Positions 47,734 to 56,933 are shown, counted from the stretch's first letter. The stretch is 64,000 nt of DNA from Phycicoccus jejuensis (GCF_000720925.1 NZ_JOEE01000008.1:62001-126000), one strand, 5' to 3'. Numbers and translations are program-made. Notes: generated by a model from the letters alone, not told the origin.

Positions 47734-48477
47734 TCAGCGGCGGACGCGCCAGAGGCCGAGCAGTGTGCCCGACTCCTCGAGCAGCAGGTGGGGCCGGAGC
47801 GCGACGCCGTCCGGGACGGCGAGGGCCGGCCCGCCGACGATCCGCGGGAAGTCGCCGCCGACCACCACCGGGGCCGTCGTCAGCGCCATCTCGTCGACGA
47901 CGCCGGCCGCGAGCGCCGTGCCGAGGAGCGACGGCCCGCCCTCGACGAGCACGTGCCGCAGCCCGCGCTCGGCCAGGCGGTCCAGCGCCTCCGGGAGGTC
48001 GACCTCGTCGTCGCCGCACACGAGCACCGACTCCTCGCCGAGCACGGAGCGCGCCCGTGAGAGCGCCGCGTCGCCGGCGGACGCGCAGGTGACGAGCAGG
48101 CCCGCGCCGCGTCCCTCCGTCGGCGTGCGCAGGCCCTCGGGCACGCGACCGCTGCGGGTCACGACGACGAGGGCCGCCGGAACCGGGGAGCGACGGGTGG
48201 GCGGGACGCGGGTGTAGCCCTCGTCGCGCACGGTGCCCGCGCCGACGAGCACCGCGTCGGCGTGGTCGCGCAGGACGGCGAAGACGCGGTGGTCGGCCGG
48301 GGTGTTGACCGACCCGCTCGTCCCGTCCGCGCCGGTGGCGGAGCCGTCGAGCGTCGTCACCATGTTGGAGCGCACCCAGCGGCGGTGCCGTGCAGGCGCG
48401 TAGAGGTCGACGAGGTCGGCGGCCGTGACCCGGCTGCCGGGGGAGGCGGGACGGCGGGGGTCGATGAGCACGCGCAC
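47734..48477 (-). CDS. Pyrimidine/dihydrofolate reductase-family protein (RibD C-terminal domain)
   Basis: A 247-residue NADPH-binding reductase of the RibD C-terminal family. RSNMVTTLDGSATGADG near residue 37 is the substrate loop, VLVGAGTVRDEGY and HVLVEGGPSLLGTAL the NADPH-binding motifs. It has no deaminase domain, so it is either a stand-alone riboflavin-pathway reductase or a paralogue of other function. GTG start at 48477, in the divergent palindrome shared with ppk2. Confidence 0.86.
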   Translation of the reverse strand: MRVLIDPRRPASPGSRVTAADLVDLYAPARHRRWVRSNMVTTLDGSATGADGTSGSVNTPADHRVFAVLRDHADAVLVGAGTVRDEGYTRVPPTRRSPVPAALVVVTRSGRVPEGLRTPTEGRGAGLLVTCASAGDAALSRARSVLGEESVLVCGDDEVDLPEALDRLAERGLRHVLVEGGPSLLGTALAAGVVDEMALTTAPVVVGGDFPRIVGGPALAVPDGVALRPHLLLEESGTLLGLWRVRR

Positions 48478-48479
48478 GA

Positions 48480-48514
48480 CGGCATCCTCGCAGCCCGGTT
48501 CTGCGAGGATGCCG
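48480..48514. promoter_or_regulatory. Perfect inverted repeat in a 39-bp divergent gap
   Basis: CGGCATCCTCGCAG (48480-48493) and its exact complement (48501-48514) around a 7-nt centre. The two arms place the same GAGGAT sequence at the same distance (6 nt) before the starts of the RibD-like gene and ppk2. It may be a symmetric promoter, a shared operator, or a paired ribosome site (GAGGA). Confidence 0.7.
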
Positions 48515-48516
48515 AG

Positions 48517-49488
48517 ATGGGCAAGCGCAAGGGCAAGGGGACGAAGGCCGGCCGGGCCGTCGAGGCGGCCGACCTCGAGGGCAAGGCGGCGAAGAAGGCG
48601 CGCAAGAAGCGCGAGGCGGCCGCGCAGGCGCGTGCCGACGAGGCGGTCGAGGCCGCGTCCTGGTCGGAGGCCCTCCGGTTCCGACCCGGTGACCGGCTCA
48701 GTGACGTCGACCCGGGCTCGACGCCCGGCTTCGACGGCAAGAAGTCCGACGGCGAGGAGGTCATGGTCGAGCTCCAGCAGCGGCTGTCCGACCTCCAGGA
48801 GCGCCTCTTCGCCGAGTCCAAGGGCGGCGGCACGCGCTCGGTGCTCCTCGTCATCCAGGGGATGGACACCTCCGGCAAGGGCGGCATCATGCGCCACGTC
48901 GTCGGGGCCGTCGACCCGCAGGGCGTGCGCATCACCTCCTTCAAGGCGCCGAGCGCCGAGGAGAAGCGGCACCCGTTCCTCTGGCGCATCCGCAGGGCGC
49001 TGCCGACGCCGGGGCTCATCGGCGTCTTCGACCGCTCGCACTACGAGGACGTGCTCATCGTCCGCGTCCACGACCTCGTGCCGCGCACGACGTGGTCGCG
49101 CCGGTACGGCCAGATCAACCGGTTCGAGGAGCAGGTGGTCGCCGACGGCACGACGGTCGTCAAGGTGATGATGCACCTCTCGCCCGAGGAGCAGAAGGAG
49201 CGCCTCGGGGAGCGGCTCTCGCGGGGCGACAAGTACTGGAAGTACAACCCCGGCGACCTCGACGAGCGGGCCCGCTGGACGGACTACATGGAGGCGTACC
49301 AGGTTGCGCTGGAGCGCTGCTCGACGGACGCCGCGCCGTGGCACGTCGTCCCGGCCGACCGCAAGTGGTACGCCCGGCTGGCCGTGACCAACCTCCTGCT
49401 CGAGGCGCTCGAGCGGATGGACCCGCAGTGGCCCGCGGCCGACTTCGACGTCGAGGCCGAGCGCGAGCGGCTCGAGCTCAGCCCCTGA
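48517..49488 (+). CDS. ppk2: PPK2-family polyphosphate kinase
   Basis: A 323-residue nucleotide kinase using polyphosphate to phosphorylate nucleoside mono- or diphosphates. Walker A is QGMDTSGKGG near residue 114, Walker B GVFDRSHYEDV near 170, and the lid arginines follow. The first 40 residues are Lys/Ala-rich and may contact polyphosphate or RNA. Which class (AMP or ADP) cannot be told. The ATG lies at the edge of the divergent palindrome; the 3' end overlaps the AidB-like gene by 11 nt. Confidence 0.92.
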   Translation: MGKRKGKGTKAGRAVEAADLEGKAAKKARKKREAAAQARADEAVEAASWSEALRFRPGDRLSDVDPGSTPGFDGKKSDGEEVMVELQQRLSDLQERLFAESKGGGTRSVLLVIQGMDTSGKGGIMRHVVGAVDPQGVRITSFKAPSAEEKRHPFLWRIRRALPTPGLIGVFDRSHYEDVLIVRVHDLVPRTTWSRRYGQINRFEEQVVADGTTVVKVMMHLSPEEQKERLGERLSRGDKYWKYNPGDLDERARWTDYMEAYQVALERCSTDAAPWHVVPADRKWYARLAVTNLLLEALERMDPQWPAADFDVEAERERLELSP

Positions 49489-51157
49489 CCGGCCCGTCGG
49501 CGGCCCCGGGCGGCAGCGCCCGGTCGACCACGATGCCCGCCGTCGTGACCCCGACGGCGTCCGACAGCGTCCCGAAGACCGCGCCGTGCTCGCGGCGGAC
49601 GCGGCTCGCGACGAAGGCGTCGGCGACCGGGCCGGGGGAGTGGCGCACGAGGAGCGCCGCCTGCAGGGTGACGGCGAGCCGCTCGACGACGCGGCGCGCG
49701 TTCCAGGCGGCGTCGGGCTCCATCGCCTCGGCCCCTGCGCGCTCGCACGCGTCGATGGCGGCGTCCAAGGCGGGGTCGTGGCCGCGGGCGAGGGCGAGCT
49801 CCTTGCCGAGCGCCGCGAGCGAGGCGGGCTCGCGGGTCAGCGCGCGCAGCACGTCGAGCGCGCCCACGTTGCCCGAGCCCTCCCAGAGCGAGTTGAGCGG
49901 CGCCTCGCGGTAGAGGCGGGCGAGCCCGTTCTCCTCGACGTACCCGTTGCCGCCGAGGCACTCCAGCGCCTCGGCGACCATCGGCGCGGTGCGCTTGCAC
50001 ACCCAGAACTTGCCGAGGGCGACGCCGAGCCGCGCGAGGTCGTGCTCGCCGGCGTCGACCGCGTGGGCCAGGCGCATCCCGAGCACGGTGGCCGCCTCGG
50101 ACTCCAGCGCGAGGTCGGCGAGCACGTTGCGCATGAGCGGCTGGTCGACGAGGGGCGCCCCGAAGGCCCGGCGGTGGCGGGCGTGGTGCACGGCACGGGT
50201 CAGCGCGGCCCGCATCGTCGCCGCCGAGCCGAGGACGCAGTCCAGCCGGGTCGAGGACACCATCTCGATGATGGTGCGGACGCCGCGCCCCTCGTCGCCG
50301 ACGCGCGAGGCCCACGCGCCGTCGAGCTCGATCTCGGAGCTCGCGTTGGCGCGGTTGCCGAGCTTGTCCTTGAGCCGCTGGAGGTGGAGCGCGTTGCGGG
50401 TGCCGTCGTCGAGGACGCGGGGGAGGAGGAAGCAGGTGAGCCCGCCGTCGGCCTGCGCGAGGACGAGGAAGCCGTCGCTCATCGGGGCGGAGCAGAACCA
50501 CTTGTGGCCGGTCAGCCGGTAGGTCTCGCCGGGCAGTGGACCGCCGGCAGTCAGGACGGCCCGCGTCGTGTTGGCGCGCACGTCCGAGCCGCCCTGCTTC
50601 TCGGTCATGCCCATGCCGAGCGTGAGGCCCTGCTTGTCGGCCCGCGGCCGCAGGACGGGGTCGTAGGCGCGCGCCGCGAGCCCCGGCACCCAGGCGTCGG
50701 CGAGCTCCGGCGCGTGGCGCAGCGCCGGCACCGCCGAGTAGGTCATCGAGACCGGGCACAGGTGCGCGGCCTCGACCTGGGACCAGAGCACGAAGCCCGC
50801 CGCCCGGCGTGCGTGCGCCCCGCTGCCGGCCGGTCGCGTCCACGGCTCGGCGGTCAGGCCCTCGCCGACCGCGACCTCGAGCAGCCGGTGGTAGTGCGGG
50901 TGGTAGTCGACCTCGTCGAGGCGCTCGCCCGTCGGCGCGTGCGTCCGGAGCGTCGGCGGCACCCGGTCGGCGTGGTCGGCCCAGGTCCGCACCTCGGGGG
51001 TCCCGGCGAGCCGGCCGAGGGCCCCGAGCGCGTCGGCGGCGCCACCGTCGGCCGGGCGCACCCAGCGCTCCACGGCCTCGGTCAGGGCCGCGTCGGCGGC
51101 GAGGACGTCGTGCCCCTCCATCGGCGGCACCTGGTTGGTCACGTCGTGGGTGCGCAC
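49478..51157 (-). CDS. AidB-like acyl-CoA dehydrogenase family flavoprotein
   Basis: A 559-residue FAD protein. The N-terminal THDVTNQVPP is the start expected for AidB, and MTEKQGGSDVRANTT, YRLTGHKWFCSAPMSDGF and ECLGGNGYVEENGLARLYRE match it further. E. coli AidB is induced by alkylation damage and binds DNA; whether this protein does is unknown. The GTG at 51157 is 6 nt after TACAGT (51164-51169, minus strand), a leaderless arrangement. Divergent from YihY. Confidence 0.9.
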   Translation of the reverse strand: MRTHDVTNQVPPMEGHDVLAADAALTEAVERWVRPADGGAADALGALGRLAGTPEVRTWADHADRVPPTLRTHAPTGERLDEVDYHPHYHRLLEVAVGEGLTAEPWTRPAGSGAHARRAAGFVLWSQVEAAHLCPVSMTYSAVPALRHAPELADAWVPGLAARAYDPVLRPRADKQGLTLGMGMTEKQGGSDVRANTTRAVLTAGGPLPGETYRLTGHKWFCSAPMSDGFLVLAQADGGLTCFLLPRVLDDGTRNALHLQRLKDKLGNRANASSEIELDGAWASRVGDEGRGVRTIIEMVSSTRLDCVLGSAATMRAALTRAVHHARHRRAFGAPLVDQPLMRNVLADLALESEAATVLGMRLAHAVDAGEHDLARLGVALGKFWVCKRTAPMVAEALECLGGNGYVEENGLARLYREAPLNSLWEGSGNVGALDVLRALTREPASLAALGKELALARGHDPALDAAIDACERAGAEAMEPDAAWNARRVVERLAVTLQAALLVRHSPGPVADAFVASRVRREHGAVFGTLSDAVGVTTAGIVVDRALPPGAADGPVRG

Positions 51158-51189
51158 CGATGCACTGTACGGCGGATACCGTGGGCAGC

Positions 51190-52311
51190 ATGACCGACGC
51201 GAAGCGCCGCGTGAGCCGGGCCCTCGCGCGGGTCCCGGGGGCGCTGCCGCTCGCTCGTCTGACGGTGGTGACCACGCGGATCTGCCTGCGCTACCGGGTC
51301 ACCGGCCTGGCGTCCGAGGCGGGGTTCTTCGCGCTGCTCTCGCTGCCGCCTCTCGTCCTGGGGCTCTTCGGCGGGCTCGGCTACCTCGGCGGCGCGCTCG
51401 GGCCGGACACCGTCGACGAGGTGCGCGTGGCCATCCTGCGGTACGCGACGCAGTTCCTCACGCCGCAGGTCATCAACTCGGTCCTCGGGCCGACCGTCGA
51501 CGACGTCCTGCGCGGCGGACGCTTCGACCTGCTGTCGATCGGTTTCGTCCTCTCGCTGTGGTCCGGCTCGCGCGCGGTCAACGTCTTCGTCGACACCATT
51601 TCGATCATGTACGGCCAGTCGGGGGTGCGCGGCATCATCCAGACGCGGGCGCTGTCGTTCTCGCTCTACGTCGTCGCGCTGCTCCTCGGCATCGTCACGA
51701 TCCCGCTCGTGCTCCTCGGCCCGACGCTCCTCGGCGACCTGCTGCCGACCGCGTGGCACCCGCTGACCCTGCTCTACTGGCCGCTCGTCACGCTGCTGAC
51801 CGTCGGGGGGCTCACGAGCCTCTACCACGTGTCCACGCCACGCCGGTCGCCGTGGACCCGGGACGTGCCGGGCGCGGTCCTCACCCTCGTGATCTGGGCG
51901 CTGGCCTCGTTCGTCGTGCGCGGCTCGATCGCCGCCTCGCTCGGCGGCACGTCCATCTACGGGCCGCTCTCGGCGCCGATCGTCATCCTCATCTGGCTCT
52001 ACGCCCTCGCCATCGCGGTGCTCATCGGCGCCGCGCTCAACGGCGCCATCCGCGAGCTGTGGCCGGCCGACGAGCGCCGCGCGCTGCACACGCGCCTCCT
52101 CGACCGGATCCGTCACCGCTCGGTGGCCGCACCGGCCGCGCCGCGCGACCCCTTCGGCGACTACCGGCGCACGGGGGAGACCGACGAGCTCGACCTGCGC
52201 AGCCTGCGCACCGCCGCCAGCCAGCCGATCACGCCCCTGTCCAACGCCGCCGAGCCCGCCGAGACGCCCGCTTCGCGCGAGGTCCTCGCGGGCTCCGAGA
52301 ACGACCGCTGA
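51190..52311 (+). CDS. YihY/BrkB-family membrane protein
   Basis: A 373-residue protein with about six membrane helices. ASEAGFFALLSLPPLVLGLF and LWSGSRAVNVFVDTISIMYG are family signatures; SIYGPLSAPIVILIWLYALA near residue 255 is the last conserved region, before a hydrophilic tail of about 80 residues. Often misnamed RNase BN; the real function is uncertain. The start at 51190 is preferred because the upstream frame overlaps the divergent AidB-like gene. Confidence 0.9.
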   Translation: MTDAKRRVSRALARVPGALPLARLTVVTTRICLRYRVTGLASEAGFFALLSLPPLVLGLFGGLGYLGGALGPDTVDEVRVAILRYATQFLTPQVINSVLGPTVDDVLRGGRFDLLSIGFVLSLWSGSRAVNVFVDTISIMYGQSGVRGIIQTRALSFSLYVVALLLGIVTIPLVLLGPTLLGDLLPTAWHPLTLLYWPLVTLLTVGGLTSLYHVSTPRRSPWTRDVPGAVLTLVIWALASFVVRGSIAASLGGTSIYGPLSAPIVILIWLYALAIAVLIGAALNGAIRELWPADERRALHTRLLDRIRHRSVAAPAAPRDPFGDYRRTGETDELDLRSLRTAASQPITPLSNAAEPAETPASREVLAGSENDR

Positions 52312-52340
52312 GCGCCCGACGGGCCTCCCGCGGCCCCGGT

Positions 52341-52370
52341 TTGGAGTTCGCGGCACGGGTCGGATACTGT
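52341..52370 (+). promoter_or_regulatory. Promoter of the tRNA cluster
   Basis: TTGGAG (52341-52346) and TACTGT (52365-52370) with an 18-bp spacer, about 50 nt before tRNA-Gly. The best -35/-10 pair in the gap after YihY. Confidence 0.55.
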
Positions 52371-52419
52371 TTCGGAGCACGCCGAGAGGGGATGCCGAAA
52401 GGGATCGCTTCCGACGCGC

Positions 52420-52492
52420 GCGGATGTAGCTCAGTTGGTAGAGCGCAACCTTGCCAAGGTTGAGGTCGCCGGTTCGAACCCGGTCATCCGCT
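52420..52492 (+). tRNA. tRNA-Gly (GCC)
   Basis: 73 nt; acceptor GCGGATG pairs with CATCCGC, discriminator T. The D-loop, anticodon stem with GCC and the T-arm GGTTCGAACC are regular. CCA is not encoded. Confidence 0.97.
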
Positions 52493-52514
52493 CGGAGGGT
52501 TAGCCGCCCCCAAT

Positions 52515-52585
52515 GGTGGAGTGGCCGAGAGGCGAGGCAGCGGCCTGCAAAGCCGCGTACACGGGTTCAAATCCCGTCTCCACCT
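52515..52585 (+). tRNA. tRNA-Cys (GCA)
   Basis: 71 nt; acceptor GGTGGAG pairs with CTCCACC, discriminator T as expected for tRNA-Cys. Anticodon GCA in CCTGCAAAG; T-arm GGGTTCAAATCCC. CCA is not encoded. Confidence 0.97.
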
Positions 52586-52600
52586 CGAGTAGGACCCCAC

Positions 52601-52675
52601 GGGCGATTGGCGCAGCGGTAGCGCGCTTCCTTGACACGGAAGAGGTCACTGGTTCAAACCCAGTATCGCCCACCA
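52601..52675 (+). tRNA. tRNA-Val (GAC)
   Basis: Acceptor GGGCGAT pairs with ATCGCCC, discriminator A and an encoded CCA (52673-52675). Anticodon GAC in CTTGACACG; T-arm GGTTCAAACC. It is the last tRNA of the cluster, and a decayed mobile region begins after its terminator, so its 3' end is a probable integration site. Confidence 0.97.
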
Positions 52676-52680
52676 CGAGA

Positions 52681-52720
52681 AACGGCCCCTGACCTGCAGA
52701 AATGCGAGTCAGGGGCCGTT
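52681..52720 (+). terminator. Terminator of the tRNA cluster
   Basis: Perfect 13-bp stem AACGGCCCCTGAC / GTCAGGGGCCGTT with a 14-nt loop, 5 nt after tRNA-Val. Confidence 0.85.
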
Positions 52721-53129
52721 CGTTGTCTGCGGCGTGTCGGATACGTGTCGGACGGAGCGACGCCAGACGGCGCCGGTTGACGGTGAAACGCTGGCTTGGC
52801 GCCGCGGTTGATCAGCGGATCTCGAGAGGTCAGAGGCCGTCAGGTAGGAGACAAAGGTCACCGAGGTCTCGCCCACAGTCATTCGTCAGCGACGTGCCAC
52901 AGCGAAGCGCGGCGTTCTGTCAGCTAGGGCCGAAAGATGGCCTCGCGACCTGTCAGGCGCAGTTCATCGTTGAGGTCGGGCGATGTTCGTGCGACCTCTG
53001 GCGATGAGGGGATGCGCGACTGGATTCAGCGGGAGAGGTCACGCGCGTCACCCAGCCCCGTCGCCCAGGGCTTTGCCGACGGCCTTCGTACGGTCAGCCC
53101 GAAGGAGCGGCGCCCGTCGACCTCGGCCC

Positions 53130-53444
53130 ATGCCCCGCTCCCGGGGCCTCGACCTGGTCGCGGTGGGTCTGACGTCCGATGAGGCCCAGGGGTGTGCAGC
53201 GCTCCTGGCCGCCGGCAAGGGTCTGGACGACGCACCCGTCCCCACTGACGACGCGGTCACCGACGGCTGGCGCTCGCTCACCGACACCGCCGGTGCACTG
53301 CGTGCCGAGCTCGTGATCGGGCGGGAGGGCGCCGAGGCGAGCACCGTGCTGCCCGACGGCGACGCCGCATCAGTCCCGGACCGAAGATGTGTGCCTCCGC
53401 CTGCCGGCCCGGAGAGAGGCCCGGGAAGACGTGCCCGGCGGTGA
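53130..53444 (+). pseudogene. Unrecognised gene fragment
   Basis: An open frame of 104 codons whose first 75 residues look protein-like ([38 protein letters not shown]) while the end is Arg/Pro-rich and overlaps the protease-like fragment on the other strand. Probably the remnant of a larger actinobacterial protein cut by rearrangement near 53370. I cannot name the family. Confidence 0.35.
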
Positions 53445-53646
53445 GCACCAGCGGGCCGCGCTCGTCGCAGAGGAGCCGTGGGCCGACCGTGCCCAACGCG
53501 TGGCGTCCGGAGTTCTCGGGACCGATGCGGAACGCCGCGACCGGGCGTGGCGGTGGGAGGAAGATGAGCTCGACTCCCTCGCCGGGAGGAAGGAGCCCGT
53601 CGAGCTCACGCAGGGGACTGCTCCAGCCCCATCGCCTTCGCCGCAT
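53278..53646 (-). pseudogene. Fragment resembling the N-terminal part of a trypsin-like peptidase
   Basis: The frame reads [20 protein letters not shown] then HVFPG, which matches the catalytic-His region of S1 peptidases (LTAGHV). Asp and Ser motifs are absent: the sequence turns into Arg-rich nonsense after about 95 residues. It is read from an ATG at 53646. Probably a truncated copy. Confidence 0.4.
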
Positions 53647-53728
53647 GAGCCACCGCCCACCCCTGGCGACGGACCCGGTCCACCAGAAGACGACGACCAT
53701 GAACATTCAGACGAGCGTTAGCGTGCAT
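53606..53728 (-). pseudogene. IS481-family transposase, N-terminal fragment
   Basis: About 40 residues starting MHANARLNVHGRRLLVDRVR followed by QGWAVAHAAKAMG, the usual start of IS481 transposases (helix-turn-helix). The frame ends after AKAMGLEQSPA, before the DDE catalytic core, and overlaps the protease-like fragment. No terminal inverted repeats recognised. A remnant of an insertion. Confidence 0.6.
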
Positions 53729-54004
53729 GGGCGATCGACGATGGGTCGGGGGCCGGGCGTCATGGCTGAGCTCGCGTCCCGACCAGGGGTTCGAGTGGTT
53801 GCTCGTCATCCGGCGGTTCGCGCACCCTGGGTGGGGTCGGGCCAGGTCCGGGTCGTGGGGCTGTCGTCACGGACACAGATGTGCTGGGTCGGCACGACGT
53901 CGGGGAGGGCTGTGATGTGTCGCGATCGTCGGCCGCCAACCTGGGCTGCTGGCGACGTGTGCGGGACGACACGCCGGTCGTCTCTGGTGTTGATGCGACC
54001 GGCG

Positions 54005-54146
54005 TGCCATCCTGAAATCAGCACGGAAGGCCAAGACGATGCGCCGGCACGGGAGAGCTGGACCCCCCTTCAGCCCCGGTAGGCAGGGCGACGCACCGCC
54101 CTTCGTGCGCGAGCCGCCTTCGAGCAGGGAGGGCGGCTCGCTCACG
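54005..54146. repeat. Island element, copy 1
   Basis: Shares TGCCATCCTGAAATCAGCAC (one mismatch) and the segment TGCGCG-GCCGCCTTCGAGC with 56540-56690, in the same order and nearly the same distance (91 against 95 nt). It ends in a 10-bp hairpin (54109-54118 with 54132-54141) whose loop is TTCGAGCAGGGAG. Confidence 0.65.
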
Positions 54147-54658
54147 TGAGAGGCCGCACGACGCCAGACCCTAACCTTTGACAGAGCCTTTCCCCACCGC
54201 CCTTCGACGCATTACCGTACTAACACGTTCGCGGTAGGTCTCGTGCAAAGCCTGACCGCCGGCTTGGCAGTTGCCAGGCGTGTGCCTTCAGTGCGAGTGC
54301 CGTGGACGAGGCGCCCTACCGTTCCCCTGCACGGAAGGGCGCCGCCCGTGAGCCGGCTGGCCGCAGATCGTGCGTGCGACGTCATACGGAGCGGAGGGAA
54401 GAGTCAAGCGCCGCCTTCGTGTCGGATGCTGAGCGACGCTGGTACTGCCTCGCTCGTCGTCGATGCTGTAGAGCTCGTCGGCCGCAGCCCGGGGCACTCT
54501 GGACGTCGTTGATGCGTGTCCGGGTGCTGGGCGGCACCGGTCTGCACGACGTCGTCTGCGACGTCTCAGAGTTCGCACTAGGCCGCGTTGATCAAGTGGT
54601 TCCATGGTCGGGTGGGCGAGTTTTGAACGGTGACACGACAGGAGATCTCTGACGACGG

Positions 54659-54982
54659 GTGGGCAGTGGTGGAACTGATGGTGCCGACGGTGACCGGGAC
54701 CTTCGCGGGAACGCCGTCAACACTTCGACGGCGGCAGGCTCGATGCTATTCACGACCCTTGCGGCGCTGACCCAAACGGAGCGCGAACGCGCCCGCGACT
54801 CGGTCGAACGACGTCGCCATGTCGGCAAGAGTTTCAGCGGCCGCCCCCTCGTCTTCAGTGATGATCAAATCCGAAGAGCCGTACGTCTCGTCGAGGAAGG
54901 ACAGTCAGCCGCCAAGGTCGCATTCAATCCAGGAATGTCACGCGGCACGTTCTACATGAAGTCAAATGCCGTCGAGAGATGA
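54659..54982 (+). pseudogene. Serine recombinase (resolvase/invertase), C-terminal fragment
   Basis: From about residue 20 the frame matches the end of the resolvase catalytic domain (VNTSTAAGSMLFTTLAALTQ, then TERERARDSVERRR), followed by a helix-turn-helix (SDDQIRRAVRLVEEGQSAAKVAF, shortened here to its core). The N-terminal catalytic Ser and Arg residues are missing. Transposon-type resolvase or DNA invertase; now non-functional. Confidence 0.7.
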
Positions 54983-55070
54983 AGCCAGACCGCCGACACC
55001 AAGCGATCACAGAACGCCACCACCGACCGTTGGTACTCACAGTTGAGCGAGCATCGCTCAGTCCCCGCTT

Positions 55071-55773
55071 GTGTCTCCGTATCCTTGGCCCGTGAGTCAT
55101 GACGACGCGGCACGAGTCGCCGGACTGAGCGAGGAAGCAGCTCGCTTCCTGTCAGAGAACGAGGCGAGTCGCATACCCGTCCCGCTGAGCCGCTGGAGGG
55201 CCCCCGTGCTGCGTCGACTGGTGGGTCGGAGAAGCGCCGAGTCCATTGCGATAGCTCGCTCGCGCATGTCCGGACCCTTCGAGCATGTTCAGGTCCAGGA
55301 CACGCCGGTCGTTTCCATCGGCGGCGCGGATCAGGCCGGGCGAGACGACTACATGATGTTCATCCATGGCGGAGCGTTCGCGTTCGGTGCGGCCATCGAT
55401 CCCATCGGCCTGCAACTGGCTACCGCAACCGGGCTGCCAACCTACTCGATTGACTACCAGTTGGCGCCCGAGGCGCGTTTCCCAAGCGCTGCATGAATGC
55501 CTGCACGTGTGGGACGACCTGTCGTCCCGTCACCCCGGACGAGGTGCGCTCGTCGGCGTCTCGGCGGGAGCGAACCTGGCACTGGGATTGCTGCAACTTC
55601 TTCGGGCGCAAGGGTCAGGGGGGCGCCTGCCCGATGCCGTGGTGGCAATGACGCCGCTCACCGACGCTCAAGAGGACCCCCGGGCCCGGGTGTCGTCAGT
55701 CATGGAGAGAGCCATGACCGATCCGCACGTCAGCATGAACGGGCCGTCGCTGCACTCGACACGCAACCCTTGA
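55071..55773 (+). pseudogene. Alpha/beta hydrolase (HSL/lipase-type), frameshifted
   Basis: First frame 55071-55496 carries MMFIHGGAFAFG (oxyanion HGG) and YSIDYQLAPEARFP, then stops. The next frame continues with LHECLHVWDDLSSRHP and GVSAGANLALGLLQLL (nucleophile). The shift lies near 55480-55495. The chain ends at 55773 before the Asp and His of the triad. So both a frameshift and a 3' truncation. GTG start at 55071 or 55092. Confidence 0.75.
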
Positions 55774-55989
55774 GCCCGCCACCACGTCTTGGCCTTGGTC
55801 GTAGTCTCGCCGCGGTTGGCGGCCTCGGCCGTCGACGGTGGGCTAGCACGGCAGCGCGGCCAGCTGGATCAGACCCACCATGCCGACGGGAGGGGTTGAC
55901 CCCAGCCACCTGCGAGCAGGCCGGCGCGAGATATTCCTGCGCGATTCAGGACGAATGAATGACGTCTGCCCGCACGCGGCCAAGCGCGG

Positions 55990-56010
55990 ACCCACTCACC
56001 CTGAGTGGGT
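55990..56010 (-). terminator. Hairpin downstream of the ANTAR gene
   Basis: ACCCACTCA and TGAGTGGGT (9 bp) around a 3-nt loop, 15 nt past the ANTAR stop. No T run. Confidence 0.65.
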
Positions 56011-56025
56011 GCGGGCTGTTCTCGC

Positions 56026-56394
56026 TCAGGGCACGTGCAGTACTTCGGTGCTGCCTGTCTCTACGATGTACTCGGCCAGGTCGCGAAGCTTGCAGTTGCC
56101 ACGCATGCTGGCCTGCGCCAAGGCGTCGAACGCGACTTCCTCGGTGACATTGGTGCGTGCCATCACGATGCCGACGGCCGCGCCGATCCTGCGAGACGTG
56201 CACAGGGCGTGCCTCAGCTGTTCGGCGTGACGGGTGCTGACGAGGCCTTGGGCCTGGAGCTCAGCGATCTGCTCCTGTCCATCAGTGACCTGGCTCTCGA
56301 GTGCGTCCAAGCGGGCGCTGTTCCGGGCCACGGTGGCCAGGAGCTGGTCTATGGCGTCGGCGTCATGGCCGCGCCCTGAGGGCTGTCCGGTCAT
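56026..56394 (-). CDS. ANTAR-domain protein
   Basis: A 122-residue probable RNA-binding antiterminator. A helical N-terminus (ARNSARLDALESQVTDGQEQ), likely a coiled coil, precedes the ANTAR domain about residue 55-120: ALCTSRRIGAAVGIVMARTN, EVAFDALAQASMRGNCKLRD. There is no GAF or receiver domain, so it lacks an obvious sensor. ATG at 56394; a longer frame reaching 56559 enters the island element and is rejected. A decayed relative lies at 58133-58427. The target RNA is unknown. Confidence 0.82.
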   Translation of the reverse strand: MTGQPSGRGHDADAIDQLLATVARNSARLDALESQVTDGQEQIAELQAQGLVSTRHAEQLRHALCTSRRIGAAVGIVMARTNVTEEVAFDALAQASMRGNCKLRDLAEYIVETGSTEVLHVP

Positions 56395-56539
56395 GACAGC
56401 ATTGTGAACTTCCCCGCGCGGCGGGGCAACGCCGCTCCGTTCGCTTCGAGGGCTACACAACGCCGCTTGTCCTACGGGAAGTCTGCGTGCTCTGGGACGC
56501 GCTGAACGCCCGCGGGGGCTAGTCACGGTGCCTGTGCCA

Positions 56540-56690
56540 TGCCATCCTGAAGTCAGCACGCAGGGCGTGAAAACGCGCGACGGGGATGGGCTGGTCGATC
56601 ACCCCCTCTGGCCCCCATGATCCGGGATCCGCGCCCGCCCTGCGTGCGCGGGCCGCCTTCGAGCGGGGAGGGCGGCGGCCCGCTCATGTC
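56540..56690. repeat. Island element, copy 2
   Basis: Second copy of the element at 54005-54146, lying upstream of the ANTAR gene (146 nt before its ATG). The terminal hairpin (56648-56657 with 56674-56683) has changed its stem but keeps the loop start TTCGAGCGGGGAG. Confidence 0.65.
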
Positions 56691-56840
56691 GCCGACAGGT
56701 TCGCCCACTCTGACCTGCACGGATACCTTCACGAGCGGTCATCTCGGGTGAATAATCTGACGTGCACACGAGGTGCGGAGCGGCTGATCGGTCGTCGCGA
56801 GCGGCCATGAGCCGGTGCACGCCACCCACCCCGCGTGCAG

Positions 56841-56874
56841 GCGGTGTCCTTTCGCAGGGGGAGGGACACCGCCG
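56841..56874. repeat. Hairpin with a related loop
   Basis: Perfect 10-bp stem GGCGGTGTCC / GGACACCGCC with loop TTTCGCAGGGGGAG. The loop is similar to those ending the two island elements although the stem differs. About 60 nt from the tandem-HTH gene's 3' end. Confidence 0.55.
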
Positions 56875-56933
56875 TACGGGGTTGGACAAGACCCAGCGCC
56901 CCACCCCGTCACGGCGCTACCGTCCTTCATCGC

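Noticed and set aside
52721..53129. Tyrosine integrase at the tRNA-Val edge
   Set aside because: No frame on either strand shows an R-H-R-Y arrangement; at best the extreme end of a lost gene.
56395..56559. N-terminal extension of the ANTAR protein
   Set aside because: The extra 55 codons are Arg/Pro-rich and run into the repeated island element; the same reading occurs at the other copy without an ANTAR gene.
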